Below, piece by piece: positions 37,055 to 45,718 of a stretch of DNA of 64,000 nt. A program made the position numbers and the translations under genes. Origin of the DNA: Blastocatellia bacterium UBA7656 (GTDB taxonomy: Bacteria; Acidobacteriota; Blastocatellia; UBA7656); contig DLHY01000078.1 of the NCBI GenBank assembly GCA_002483445.1, positions 1-64,000 on the forward strand, in the 5' to 3' direction. The notes under the pieces are model-generated. The model saw nothing but the letters and a program-made list of their open reading frames with translations, made no database searches and was not told the DNA's origin. Every line of letters begins with the position of its first letter. Position 1 is the first letter of the stretch.

Positions 37055-37843
37055 ATGAAAGTCGTCATTATCGGAGATGTCGTAGGAAAACCCGGACGCG
37101 ATATACTCTGTCAGTCGCTTGGTCGTCTGAGGGAAGAACACGAAGCGGAATTCATCGTCGTCAATGTCGAAAACGCCGCAGCCGGAGCGGGCATAACCTC
37201 TCAAATAGGAGAAGAAATTTTAGCCGCAGGCGTGGATGTGATGACTTCCGGCAATCACATCTATGACAAGAGAGAAGGCGTTGCCTATATCGAACAGGAA
37301 AAACGATTGCTGCGTCCGGCCAACTACGCACCCGATTCTCCCGGTCGCGGCTTGTGGATCGGCCCTACCGCTTCCGGCACTCCCGTCGCAGTGATAAACA
37401 TTCAGGGCCGCGTCTTTATGCCCCCGACCGATTGTCCCTTCCGAACCGCCGATAAAATAATCTCAGAAGTAAAAGGCCGCGCCTCCGTCATCATAGTCGA
37501 TCATCACGCTGAAGCCACTTCTGAAAAACAGGCCATGGGGCGATACCTCGATGGCCGCGTTTCTGTCGTAGTGGGAACGCACACTCACGTTCAAACCGCT
37601 GATGAGCAGATTCTGGCGGGCGGCACTGCTTACATAACTGATCTCGGAATGACCGGCCCGCACGACAGCATAATCGGAGTTGACACGGAACGAGTGCTGA
37701 CCCGATTCCTGCGCAGCGTGCCGACGCGGCTCGAACCCGCAACCGGTGACGCCCGCATAAATGGCGTCGTGGTGGAGATAGACGAAAAAAACGGAAGGGC
37801 CATTCGAATCGAAAGGATTCAAATCAAAGAGAGCGCAGGCTGA
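37055..37843 (+). CDS. ymdB: YmdB family metallophosphoesterase
   Basis: TIGR00282-type phosphodiesterase: IIGDVVGKPGR at the N-terminus, VVNVENAAAG, TSGNHIYDK (metal-binding GNH), VDHHAEATSEK and VVGTHTHVQTADE. Length of 262 residues matches the family. Characterised members hydrolyse 2',3'-cyclic nucleotides and affect biofilm formation in Bacillus. ATG at 37055 with GGAGAG upstream. It ends in a hairpin shared with the convergent aminotransferase gene. Confidence 0.93.
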   Translation: MKVVIIGDVVGKPGRDILCQSLGRLREEHEAEFIVVNVENAAAGAGITSQIGEEILAAGVDVMTSGNHIYDKREGVAYIEQEKRLLRPANYAPDSPGRGLWIGPTASGTPVAVINIQGRVFMPPTDCPFRTADKIISEVKGRASVIIVDHHAEATSEKQAMGRYLDGRVSVVVGTHTHVQTADEQILAGGTAYITDLGMTGPHDSIIGVDTERVLTRFLRSVPTRLEPATGDARINGVVVEIDEKNGRAIRIERIQIKESAG

Positions 37844-37855
37844 ATGAGCCTGCGC
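37833..37855. terminator. Bidirectional hairpin between convergent genes
   Basis: GCGCAGGCT, 5-nt loop, AGCCTGCGC: a perfect 9-bp stem overlapping the ymdB stop codon and lying 8 bp from the aminotransferase stop. Confidence 0.65.
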
Positions 37856-37863
37856 CCTTCGAT

Positions 37864-39210
37864 TTACTTCAACGCATCTCGAAGAACTTCTTCAAATAGA
37901 TCGACTGCGAAATCAGCCTGCTCGCGGTCGATTATCAAAGGGGGCGAGAATCTGATCGATGATTCGCCCGCGCCCTGAACCACCAGCCCGCGATGGAACA
38001 AGTCTACGACAAGACGGTCTCTCAACTCAGACCATGCCTCCTGACTTTCAGAGTCTTTCGCGATCTCGACTCCGATCATCAGTCCAAGCCCGCGCACATC
38101 GATTATGCAATCGTATCTCTCTTTGACCTCACGCAGACGGTCGAGCAGGTGCGCGCCGACGGATGCGGCGTTTGCCATCACTCCGTTTTCCAGAATCTCT
38201 ATGGTTTTGAGCGCGGCTGCGATGGCGACAGGGTTTCCGCCAAATGTCGAAGCGTGCGCGCCTACGTGCCATGTCATCAGGTCACTGCGAGCAAGCGTGA
38301 CTCCGAGAGGCAATCCTCCGCCGATGGCTTTCGCCATGCAGATGATGTCAGGCACGACTCCGAAATGATCGACTGCCCAGAAGCGACCCGTGCGCCCCAT
38401 GCCTGACTGAACCTCATCGGCGATCAAGACTATCCCGTGTCGGTCGCATATCCGGCGAAGCTCAGGCAGAAAATCGAGAGGGGGAACCACGTAGCCGCCT
38501 TCGCCCTGAACAGGCTCGACTATGATCGCCGCGCAATCTTCCGCCGGGACGGTCGTTTTGAAAATCGTCTCTTCGATGTAGCGCGCGACTCTGCGCCCCG
38601 TGCTTTCTCCTTCGCGGAGCGAAAGCGGAAATCGAATGGGATTGGCATAAGGCACGTGAGTCACATCCAATGCCTGCGGGCCGAATCCGCGTCGTTGAGC
38701 CGCGCGTGAAGATGTCAGCGAAAGAGTTCCGAAAGTGCGCCCGTGAAATGATCCGCGAAATGCGATGAACTTGTTGCGACCTGTCGCATAGATGACCATC
38801 TTCAAAGCGGCTTCCATAGCCTCCGCGCCAGAATTGCCGTAGTGAACTTTTTTCGGAAAGTCGCCCGGTGTGATTTCGCAAAGCTTCTCGGCAAGCGCGG
38901 TCTGATGGGGATAGTAATAATCCGTGCCTGAGATGTGCGTGAACTCGCGCGCCTGACGCGAGATGACTTCGGCTATCTCCTCGTGCGCGTGTCCCAGGGC
39001 GGCGACTGCGACACCGGCGTTGAAATCGAGAAAGGTATTGCCGTCGACATCCTCGATCATCGCTCCGTATCCGCGTCTGGCCATAAGCGGATAGCTGCGG
39101 GTGTAGCTCGGCGAGATATATTTTTCATCTTTTTCGAGCAGTTCTCTGGTCTTAGGCCCCGGCAGGGCGGTCTTTATTTCGGGCAGTCTGGTTTCGATAA
39201 AAGTCGGCAT
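37864..39210 (-). CDS. Class III PLP-dependent aminotransferase
   Basis: Acetylornithine/4-aminobutyrate aminotransferase family. GNSGAEAMEAALKM, FHGRTFGTLSLT, the Asp of LIADEVQSGMGRTG and the Schiff-base Lys in CMAKAIGGGLPLG are present, with HASTFGGNPVA after. About 448 residues, somewhat long for ArgD and closer to GABA/amino acid racemase-type members. Substrate not determinable from sequence alone. ATG at 39210 with AGGAGG. Confidence 0.9.
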   Translation of the reverse strand: MPTFIETRLPEIKTALPGPKTRELLEKDEKYISPSYTRSYPLMARRGYGAMIEDVDGNTFLDFNAGVAVAALGHAHEEIAEVISRQAREFTHISGTDYYYPHQTALAEKLCEITPGDFPKKVHYGNSGAEAMEAALKMVIYATGRNKFIAFRGSFHGRTFGTLSLTSSRAAQRRGFGPQALDVTHVPYANPIRFPLSLREGESTGRRVARYIEETIFKTTVPAEDCAAIIVEPVQGEGGYVVPPLDFLPELRRICDRHGIVLIADEVQSGMGRTGRFWAVDHFGVVPDIICMAKAIGGGLPLGVTLARSDLMTWHVGAHASTFGGNPVAIAAALKTIEILENGVMANAASVGAHLLDRLREVKERYDCIIDVRGLGLMIGVEIAKDSESQEAWSELRDRLVVDLFHRGLVVQGAGESSIRFSPPLIIDREQADFAVDLFEEVLRDALK

Positions 39211-39230
39211 AACACCTCCTGTGGAAAACA

Positions 39231-39263
39231 GTTTTCAGTTTTCAGTTTTCAGTTTTCAGTTTG
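39231..39263. repeat. Heptamer array (GTTTTCA)
   Basis: Four GTTTTCA units and a partial fifth upstream of the aminotransferase ribosome-binding site. A preceding GGAAAAC gives a small complementary arm. Confidence 0.8.
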
Positions 39264-39481
39264 TCATCTTGTCACCGATGCCGACAGGATGATTCCTATG
39301 AATGAAGAAACGATTTTCGGGGATGTAAAGAGAGGGAAGTTAATCGGCGAAGAGATTCCTGCGAAGCGCGAGCGGGATTCTTATGATTGATTTTTTCATG
39401 TCAGTCCTCCTCGACGACAGCCGCATTCTAACACGCCGTTCGCGACCGGATCAAATTTCGCACGCTCCGGCAGCAATGCGC

Positions 39482-40171
39482 TCAGGTCTCGCGCCGCTCT
39501 GCCGGACTGCCGTCCTTTACTACAGGATTCGACGGATCGTCGTTATCGACCACTACATCGGCTCGTTCCTTAGGTCGGGATTCAGCGAAATAGAGATTCT
39601 GACCCGGTATGTATCGCTGCTCGTATCGTCGCCTCACTTCTTCGACGCTGCCCATCATCGCTGCATCGCGCCGCTCGGCCCGACTGATGGTCGTCTCAAA
39701 GGAGGCTTCGACAAAGATAGTGAAATCCCAGTATCTCGCCAACTCTGAGCGAAGGAGAAATACTCCATCACACAGCAGAACGGCGTTTGACTCTGCCGCC
39801 AGGACAGGAAGCTGCGTCTCGGAATCTGCGCGATAGTCGAAGACCGCTGAAAGATATCGAAGCGATCCATTCGGCCCCAAAGGCGCGAGCAAAGACTCGA
39901 TGAGCGCATGGTAGTTGAAAGAGTCCTGATAGTAGCCTTCGGGTGAAGCCTCGCCTCGTCTGTGACGGATGCGGGATGGATTATGGAAGCCATCGATGGA
40001 AGCGCGAATGACAGGTCGGCCATGTGCCTGAAGCGGCGCTGCGAGTTCCTGAGCGAGCATGGTTTTACCCGCAGCATCCGGCCCATCGATTGCGACGCGA
40101 ACAGGATGCGGTCGTTCGATTCGGACGATTCGACTGACGAGGTAATCCAGGAGTTGCGACCGTTTCATCAT
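39482..40171 (-). CDS. Uridine kinase-like P-loop kinase
   Basis: Walker A AIDGPDAAGKT at about residue 28, then IDGFHNPSRIRHRRG and a phosphoribulokinase/uridine kinase-like core (LLCDGVFLLRSELARYWDFTIFVEAS). These proteins phosphorylate uridine or related nucleosides; the true substrate is unknown. No clear ribosome-binding site before the ATG ATG start. Isolated gene between the aminotransferase and a secreted protein gene. Confidence 0.8.
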   Translation of the reverse strand: MMKRSQLLDYLVSRIVRIERPHPVRVAIDGPDAAGKTMLAQELAAPLQAHGRPVIRASIDGFHNPSRIRHRRGEASPEGYYQDSFNYHALIESLLAPLGPNGSLRYLSAVFDYRADSETQLPVLAAESNAVLLCDGVFLLRSELARYWDFTIFVEASFETTISRAERRDAAMMGSVEEVRRRYEQRYIPGQNLYFAESRPKERADVVVDNDDPSNPVVKDGSPAERRET

Positions 40172-40249
40172 TTCATAAGATGTCGGTCAGGCAGCCTGAC
40201 AGATGGATGAGCGCAGATGATCTGTGAGAATCCGCGCCCATCCGTTTAT

Positions 40250-41038
40250 TCATTCGGCCACAGAAAACGCGAGGCTCTGGCTTGGAGAGAGCGAATTGCC
40301 CAACAAAATGTCTACACGATAACGGCCCGGAGGGAAGCCGCCGGGAAGAGTGAGTGAAAATTTGGCTACGTTTTGCGCTCCTTCCAACACCAAATCGGTC
40401 TTTTTGATCTCGCCACCGGGAGCAAATCCTTCAGCTTCGACTGCCACCCAGCTTGCCGATACCTTAGCGCCCGCCGTCTTGCCTTTCATCTGGACGGAGC
40501 AGTAAAACGCAGTCGTGCCAGCAGGGTACTCCGTCACCCTTTCACTCCCATCCTCTTCGGTCGATAGAAAGGCCGAAACTATTTCGGCAGGTATCGATTT
40601 GACTGTGAAGGACACGCTCTTTGTAGGCGGCGCTGGCTTCGCAGGATCGGGATTGAGGAAAAGGTCGACTTTATACTCGCCTGCGCCAAGCCCCGATGCC
40701 GGCGGAGTGATAGAAAAGTCAGCGACATTCTTCGAGCCTCCCATATCAAGACTCGATTCGAAAAGTTTCTCGCCGGGCTTGTATCCTTCGGCGTTGACCG
40801 CGATCCACTGAGCCTTTACCTTCGTGCCCTCAGGCGCGTTCGACAGGTAGGCGACGCAATGAATCGTTTTTTCGTTCGCATCAAAAGAGGTTGTCGGATT
40901 GGGGACTTCGTATTTATCGTTGACCTCTTTCCCCATCTTCACATCGCTGATGTTCGCAGTCGAGAAACTGCACTTGCCTGCGGAAAAAACTGCTGCCAGC
41001 GCCAATATCATCGCTGCCTGAATGTATCTCCTTTTCAT
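40250..41038 (-). CDS. Secreted hypothetical protein with internal duplication
   Basis: A signal peptide (about residues 1-23) ends near AGKCSF; the Cys suggests but does not prove a lipoprotein. Two similar beta-sandwich-like units follow, each with a Cys (IHCVAYLSNAPEGTKVKAQWIAV and AFYCSVQMKGKTAGAKVSASWVAV) and a later GEYKVDLFLN/GRYRVDILLG strand. No family recognised. ATG at 41038 with AAGGAG upstream; the 18 codons before it are not used. Confidence 0.75.
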   Translation of the reverse strand: MKRRYIQAAMILALAAVFSAGKCSFSTANISDVKMGKEVNDKYEVPNPTTSFDANEKTIHCVAYLSNAPEGTKVKAQWIAVNAEGYKPGEKLFESSLDMGGSKNVADFSITPPASGLGAGEYKVDLFLNPDPAKPAPPTKSVSFTVKSIPAEIVSAFLSTEEDGSERVTEYPAGTTAFYCSVQMKGKTAGAKVSASWVAVEAEGFAPGGEIKKTDLVLEGAQNVAKFSLTLPGGFPPGRYRVDILLGNSLSPSQSLAFSVAE

Positions 41039-41452
41039 TGCGGCACTCTCCTTTTCAAATCCTTTATTGATTGCCGGGCAATCATACACCACTTCGATTC
41101 TTCGAGCGACCGGAAAATCGGATCATGTAATGCAGGAAAGATGTGGAAGAATCATGCGCTTTGCGAAGTGAAGTACGGCCAAAAATTGTTGGCTGACTCA
41201 ACCCTGAGTTCAAGGCTGCTCGCTCACGCAATGTAGAAAGGCCGGGAGTTTCGGATTTTCACAGACGGCGATTCATAATCAGGGTCGGCGAGCATCAGCG
41301 AGACTATCACTGGGATCCCGAACATATAAATGATCTCGCCGAACGACAGCTTGATATGAGATATAGTCACATCGCCTTTGTTGCTTCTTACTCAACAATG
41401 ACCATCACACTGATCGCATTGCTCATGGTTATCAGAAGAAAAAGTGATTCCA
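41039..41452. other. Intergenic region
   Basis: Nothing convincing. The minus strand has a 48-codon GTG-initiated frame (41224-41370) with a weak ribosome-binding site and some hydrophobic character, which I do not call as a gene. Confidence 0.4.
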
Positions 41453-41641
41453 TCAGGCAGCCTTGCTCTCCCACTCTCCATTGCGCAAAGCTACTACTGA
41501 CGGAGACGAACGCAACTCGACCTTGACCTCCCGATTCGCTGCGCACTCATAGCAGGTTTGAATCAGCCGATCATCAGCGGGACGAGTGTGTGGGACGCCC
41601 CAGTAGTGTTTGTGCCACGAAAGTAAAGACAGTATGTTCAT
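41453..41641 (-). CDS. Small hypothetical protein (62 aa)
   Basis: A short protein beginning MNILSLLSWHKHYWGVPHTRP with a CYEC pair and the motif REVKVELR. The amino acid use looks protein-like and the CYEC pair hints at metal binding. AGGGTGG lies about 12 nt upstream of the ATG. Conservation could not be checked; real but low-certainty call. Confidence 0.4.
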   Translation of the reverse strand: MNILSLLSWHKHYWGVPHTRPADDRLIQTCYECAANREVKVELRSSPSVVALRNGEWESKAA

Positions 41642-41867
41642 ATTCGTTTTCCACCCTTCTTTCTCAATCGCTATGGTTGTCTTACTGCAAGACCATCTCT
41701 GCGGTTCAAATTGTGAGATTCCGGTCTTATTGAATACTCCGTTACCTCAGACTGCTTTCGAGCGAACAGCCGGAAGCCAAAGCATATCGATAGCAGTAAC
41801 ATCGCTATCGTTATCGTATGAATGTAGAGCGACGCATCGCTGATGCGTATGATCGAAGCGTCTCCGA

Positions 41868-42113
41868 TCAATCAGAATGTTTATCATTTTCATTCGCCTT
41901 CAGTGCCTTATTTTTCTCCTGCCCTTTCCATCCTGCCCATCGTCGCCATCGCTCCATCCGATTTATGAATGAACGAACTATCGGGCGATCCCGCCCCAGC
42001 AGAGCGACTCCTGCCAACAGGAATGGAGTGCCGGGGAAGATCGGTATCGGCATCCCCGCGACACCAACCGCGATTAGCGCGTACCCGGCTACTGTCCGTA
42101 TATGTTTCAACAC
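41868..42113 (-). CDS. Small membrane protein (DUF454/PGPGW-like)
   Basis: 81 residues: one hydrophobic hairpin (YALIAVGVAGMPIPIFPGTPFLLAGVALLG) followed by a basic, then acidic, cytoplasmic tail. The PIPIFPGTPFLL stretch resembles the YbaN/DUF454 and PGPGW small inner-membrane families. GTG start at 42113. A possible overlapping 66-aa hydrophobic frame lies downstream (41671-41871) but lacks a good start. Confidence 0.6.
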   Translation of the reverse strand: MLKHIRTVAGYALIAVGVAGMPIPIFPGTPFLLAGVALLGRDRPIVRSFINRMERWRRWAGWKGQEKNKALKANENDKHSD

Positions 42114-42876
42114 TTGTCCGTCCTGTCATACAAAAAGAGACCTTTTGCGGCAGTAATGCGCAAAAGGTCTTGATCCCCTACCAGCGGATGGATTGCCTGA
42201 CATCAGGCAATCGAGGGGCGATCCCACCAGACCCTTAACAGGAGGTTTACTCCCTTTACTGCTTCACGAGTTTAAGGAATGGCTGAAAGGTTCTATTGAA
42301 GGCAGTGTGTCATGTCCATCGAGTCATCCCTGTTTTTAGACCCATCAGGACCGCCTGACATAAGGAAATCGTGTCTACGAACTTTTCGCCTATCCAACAC
42401 CCAGAAAGTTATCCGCCTTTCAGCTAACCCTCCAACAGTGATACTAAAGGCAATAGATGTGCCAGGAGCAGGCTTGCCAGCCTGATCCTGCTCAGTATCC
42501 ATAAAGCGATTCCTTCTGCAAAACGGATGCTAATCAGATAAGGCTGAATACAAAGCGTTCGCGGCAATGGTTGATTGTTACTGGATCAAAATCGGAGAAG
42601 GCTGGCAGAGGTAATGTTGGGATAAGCTGACAGAAACTCGTCGTTTTATGCAACAGCAGCGTGGCAGGGCGAAACATCGATTCGCTTTCCGGCATCGCTC
42701 TTCAATTGCCATGATTATGGAGACATATCGCGACATCGCGCGCTCCTCCATCGCTTCAGGGAGAGGAGTGTTCGAGTCATCCGGGCAGGAGTCCTGCTGC
42801 GGTATTGGCAGCAAGGATCGCCGTCTTACGGCTTGAAGATGAGCAGGTTTCCATTGCCTGTTAATCTCTCTCTGAG
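42114..42876. other. Intergenic region with hairpins
   Basis: It holds the minus-strand terminator at 42131-42169 and a perfect stem GATTGCCTGA-CA-TCAGGCAATC at 42191-42212. Short minus-strand frames (42293-42502, 42578-42814) lack ribosome-binding sites and recognisable motifs, and I leave them uncalled. Confidence 0.45.
42131..42169 (-). terminator. Intrinsic terminator on the minus strand
   Basis: GACCTTTTGCG and CGCAAAAGGTC form an 11-bp stem with a 9-nt loop. On the minus strand it is followed by CTCTTTTTG. It lies upstream of the DUF454-like gene, so it would end a transcript coming from the desaturase direction or an unseen short RNA. Confidence 0.65.
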
Positions 42877-43773
42877 TCAGGCAGCAGGTTGCCCTCTGAT
42901 CGTGCTATCCAGTGCCGCTGATTTTTTGAGAACTTCCCGCGGCGCTCTGACATCGCTTGCAAGCCTGAGCGCCTTGAGCGCGCAGATCACATACCATCCT
43001 ACGTCTATCTGCCACCACCTGCGCCCGAAGCGGGCCGCATTTGCCTCCGCGTGATGGTTTCGGTGCCAGTTCTCTCCCCACGCGCCCATTTGCAGAGGCC
43101 CGACCCACCAGATGTTCCGGCTCGAATCAACCCCTTCGGGCAAGCCGGGAGTCATGTGCAGCAGGCTGTTGACGACCATTTGAAGATGCAGCACATAGAC
43201 CAGCCGTATCGCGCCGAACCAGAAAAACGCCTCCCATCCGAAAATGAGTCCTGAGAAGCTGGAAAGGACGATGATCGGAATCAGCAGTCGCTTCCATGCA
43301 CGATATCGAGGCTTGTCCATGTCCGGACACCATCGCCGGACATCAGAGCCTGACCACTGATAAATCCACCTGATGTGCGCCCACCAGAAGCCGCCCTGTC
43401 TTGGACTCGATACATCTTCTTCCGTATCCGCTTTCGCGTGATGATGGCGATGATTTGCCACCCACGACATAGGCTCTCCTGATGCGTTGAAGATAGCGAA
43501 GAAGATGAGAATGTTTTCGACCACCGGATTCAACCGCAACGAGCGGTGGGCCATGCATCGGTGATAACACACCGTTATTCCGACTCCGCCCATTGAAGCG
43601 ACTGCAAGGGCTACCGTCAGTACAATCCAACTCGGCAATGGGAACAGGATCAATCCCGTCAGCGCCAGCAGGTGAACAGAAACGATATAGAATAAAACTG
43701 AACCGTTCCCCTTCGAATACTGCCACCAGGGGCGCATCCAGGGCCGCTCATCTGTCAGTTGGGTTGATCTCAT
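42877..43773 (-). CDS. Acyl-CoA/fatty acid desaturase
   Basis: Membrane-bound di-iron desaturase of the delta-9 type. Histidine boxes YHRCMAHRS, NHRHHH and NWHRNHHAEANAAR are all present, with four hydrophobic segments around them. It introduces a double bond into acyl chains, adjusting membrane fluidity. ATG at 43773 with GGGAGG upstream. Downstream-most gene of the minus-strand stress island, 69 bp from clpP. Confidence 0.92.
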   Translation of the reverse strand: MRSTQLTDERPWMRPWWQYSKGNGSVLFYIVSVHLLALTGLILFPLPSWIVLTVALAVASMGGVGITVCYHRCMAHRSLRLNPVVENILIFFAIFNASGEPMSWVANHRHHHAKADTEEDVSSPRQGGFWWAHIRWIYQWSGSDVRRWCPDMDKPRYRAWKRLLIPIIVLSSFSGLIFGWEAFFWFGAIRLVYVLHLQMVVNSLLHMTPGLPEGVDSSRNIWWVGPLQMGAWGENWHRNHHAEANAARFGRRWWQIDVGWYVICALKALRLASDVRAPREVLKKSAALDSTIRGQPAA

Positions 43774-43842
43774 TTTTTATTCCTCCCTTCGATATTCTGT
43801 TAGATAAATCTGCTTCGCTACCGCTATGGCAGCATCATACTT

Positions 43843-44478
43843 TCAACTCACCAGAGCCAGAGCAGACGCGACTTCGACGGAGCTTGTTTCATCATCCGCT
43901 CGCGACCGCTGTATGGCGTCTATCAATCCGTAGTCGAGCGCCTGCGAGGCGCTGAGTATAAGATCGCGCTCGATGTCGCGTTCGATCTGGTCGTAGCTCT
44001 GGCCTGTGTGCTTCGACAGTATCTGGCTGACGAGGGATCTCAATCTGAGAATCTCCCTTGCGTGAATTTCGATATCGGTAGCCTGACCGCTGATTTGCTC
44101 CAGGGAAGGCTGAGTGATAAGCATCCTTGCATTCGGCAGCGCGAACCGTTTTCCCGCAGCGCCCGCTGCGATCAGCATCGCGCTCACGCTTGCAGCCTGA
44201 CCTATGCAGACAGTGCTGACATCCGGCGCGACGAATTGCATGGCATCGTAAATGGACAGAGCAGCCGTCACCGAGCCTCCTGGCGAATTGATATAAAGAC
44301 AAATATCTCTGTCAGGGTCTTCTCCCTCCAGAAATAGAATCTGCGCGATGACCAGATTGGCCGTATCATCATCAACCGGCCCGCTGATAAACACGATGTT
44401 ATCGGCCAGCATTCTTGAAAATAAATCCAGGCCGTATTCGCCGCGAGCCGTCCGCGTAATGACTCTTGGTACGAGCAT
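43843..44478 (-). CDS. clpP: ClpP-like protease subunit lacking the catalytic His
   Basis: It aligns along its whole length with ClpP: NSPGGSVTAALSIYDAMQF, nucleophile Ser in GQAASVSA, GKRFALPNARM, QATDIEIHAREIL, HTGQSYDQIERDIERD (catalytic Asp kept), YGLIDAI. The catalytic His, normally in MIHQP, is Thr here (MLITQP; ACT codon at about 44115). It should therefore be inactive or a ClpR-like structural subunit. Start at ATG 44478 (MLVPRVITRT, as in homologues) with TTAAGG upstream; a TTG 16 codons earlier is open. It follows the 49-aa membrane protein gene. Confidence 0.9.
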   Translation of the reverse strand: MLVPRVITRTARGEYGLDLFSRMLADNIVFISGPVDDDTANLVIAQILFLEGEDPDRDICLYINSPGGSVTAALSIYDAMQFVAPDVSTVCIGQAASVSAMLIAAGAAGKRFALPNARMLITQPSLEQISGQATDIEIHAREILRLRSLVSQILSKHTGQSYDQIERDIERDLILSASQALDYGLIDAIQRSRADDETSSVEVASALALVS

Positions 44479-44633
44479 AGATGACCTTAACCTCTCGCTT
44501 CCGAAGTGCCTGATCAGGTCGGGCAATCACAGAGAAGGCGAGCATCATGCCTTTACCTTCAGGCGAGATTTTCGTCCGTCGGAGTCGGACATTGACGGAG
44601 CATTAAACAATGAGGGAATGTTTGCGCGCCGAC

Positions 44634-44783
44634 TTAGAAAGCCGGACGGCGATTCCTGATCAGATTGAAGATCAACAATGCCCCCGCAACAATGAGCAAC
44701 AGATGAATGAACTGACCGCCGATATTGCCGATTACGCCCAGGAACCACAAAGCAAGAAGAATTCCTATAACAGACCAAAACAT
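44634..44783 (-). CDS. 49-aa membrane protein, lmo0937-like (copy 1)
   Basis: A short gene starting MFWSVIGILLALWFLGVIG, then a second hydrophobic helix and a basic end (LIRNRRPAF). It is paralogous to the gene at 56796-56945; both have two helices split by a Gly-rich turn. The family is small stress-linked membrane proteins of unknown function. GGGGTG lies about 6 nt upstream of the ATG at 44783. Operator A is about 85 bp upstream of the predicted transcript start region, so it is probably Crp/Fnr-activated together with clpP. Confidence 0.75.
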   Translation of the reverse strand: MFWSVIGILLALWFLGVIGNIGGQFIHLLLIVAGALLIFNLIRNRRPAF

Positions 44784-44875
44784 ATTTCACCCCCCGTGGC
44801 TCAGGCTTTCACCCCGGCCTCCGTGTCGAGCGCGCTGCCAATTTGACTCGACTCCGGTTTACACGTCACGTTTCG

Positions 44876-44918
44876 ATAATACGCCTGCTCGCGACGGATT
44901 TCTGTTCAATAGTGGACA
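44876..44918 (-). promoter_or_regulatory. Crp/Fnr-type promoter A (49-aa protein/clpP)
   Basis: Operator TGTCCACTATTGAACA (minus strand, 44903-44918), then exactly 21 bp, then -10 TATTAT (44876-44881). The operator centre falls at -41.5 from a start near 44869, the class II Crp/Fnr position. No -35 box is needed in such promoters and none is seen. Confidence 0.75.
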
Positions 44919-45046
44919 ATGATGAAAAGATTCGAACTGCGGCGGGTAATCTGATCAATAGCCAGACAATTTCTGTCCATGTAATCGGCGAGCCTCTGCT
45001 CCTTGACTATGAGAAAGCGATCCTCACTCGCTCTTCTCAAATTTCT
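44906..45046 (-). pseudogene. Truncated Crp/Fnr regulator remnant
   Basis: The reading frame gives ASEDRFLIVKEQRLADY, nearly the same as the C-terminus of the regulator at 57112-57804 (TSEDRFLIVKEQKLTDY). The homology continues past the old stop (TAG turned CAG) into the operator at 44903. Only about the last 35 codons survive; the rest is missing, replaced by the 3' end of carD. This is a relic of a duplicated crp-operator-49-aa-protein cassette. Confidence 0.75.
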
Positions 45047-45651
45047 CGCGATCCTTTGCGTCCGGCTTTTCTATTTCTTTGGCCGGGGACTTTCCTGCTG
45101 TTTCCGTTCTGGTGACAGGCATTGGCCGAACCTCTTCCGGCCACAGCGCCGGATTTTGTTTCTTCTTTTCGCGCTTCGAGGGCTTTGTCGACCTGCTCCT
45201 CGGCCTCTTCCTTCGTCTCTCTCATAACCTCAGCTATCTCTTCAATCAGCAGCCCTCTCGCCCTCTCAAGCATCCGGTATTCGCCGGACGACAGCCCTTT
45301 CGTTTCTCTCAACTCGGTCAGTGACCCGACGATCGAGGCCAGATCGAATGCCGACCCGGAGGCAAGGAGCCTTAAATGGTCACGGCCCGTATGACTCGAC
45401 GGATTGGCTGCCTGAGCCGGTTGTTTTAATCGATCCATCAGCTTTGGAATCTCAGATTTTTTTATCAGCATCCGAATTCCGATGGCTTCGACCTTGTCGA
45501 GAGGCACGAACAAATCGCCGCCGTTACCGTCGAGGAGAGCCAGATGGTAGAAGTTTATCGGTCTGCCATCGACGACTCGCTTGACGACCGGGCCGATGAG
45601 GCAGAGACCCTGATACGGATAAACAACCTTATTGCCTGTGGTCAGTGTCAT
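45037..45651 (-). CDS. carD: CarD family transcription regulator
   Basis: The N-terminal CarD/RNAP-interaction domain (GNKVVYPYQGLCLIGPVVKR, FYHLALLDGNGGDLFVPLDKVEAIGIR) is followed by a helical DNA-binding part (LTELRETKGLSSGEYRMLERARGLLIEEIAEV). The C-terminal 60 residues are a charged tail whose last codons run into the crp remnant, so the tail may have changed by fusion. CarD binds the RNAP beta subunit and stabilises open complexes. Start at ATG 45651 with AAGGAG 7 nt upstream; the longer frame to 45777 overlaps the YSC84 gene. Confidence 0.88.
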   Translation of the reverse strand: MTLTTGNKVVYPYQGLCLIGPVVKRVVDGRPINFYHLALLDGNGGDLFVPLDKVEAIGIRMLIKKSEIPKLMDRLKQPAQAANPSSHTGRDHLRLLASGSAFDLASIVGSLTELRETKGLSSGEYRMLERARGLLIEEIAEVMRETKEEAEEQVDKALEARKEETKSGAVAGRGSANACHQNGNSRKVPGQRNRKAGRKGSREI

Positions 45652-45718
45652 TCGAAACTCCTTCGTTGATGGGGTAATTTCGAACTCTGCGCGGCAACCG
45701 CGATCTACCCGGATGCCG

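Noticed and set aside
36835..37068. 77-codon minus frame across the structured region before ymdB
   Set aside because: It runs antisense through palindromes and the ymdB promoter and start; no motif.
41224..41370. 48-codon GTG-initiated frame on the minus strand
   Set aside because: Weak ribosome-binding site, no motif and no neighbour coupling.
41671..41871. 66-codon hydrophobic frame overlapping the DUF454-like gene end
   Set aside because: Only a TTG start inside the upstream stop region and no ribosome-binding site; mentioned under the neighbouring gene.
42293..42502. 69-codon minus frame with a CAGGCTTGCCAGCCTG-like stretch
   Set aside because: No ribosome-binding site; the palindrome-like stretch differs from the REP core and lacks its flanks, so neither gene nor REP is called.
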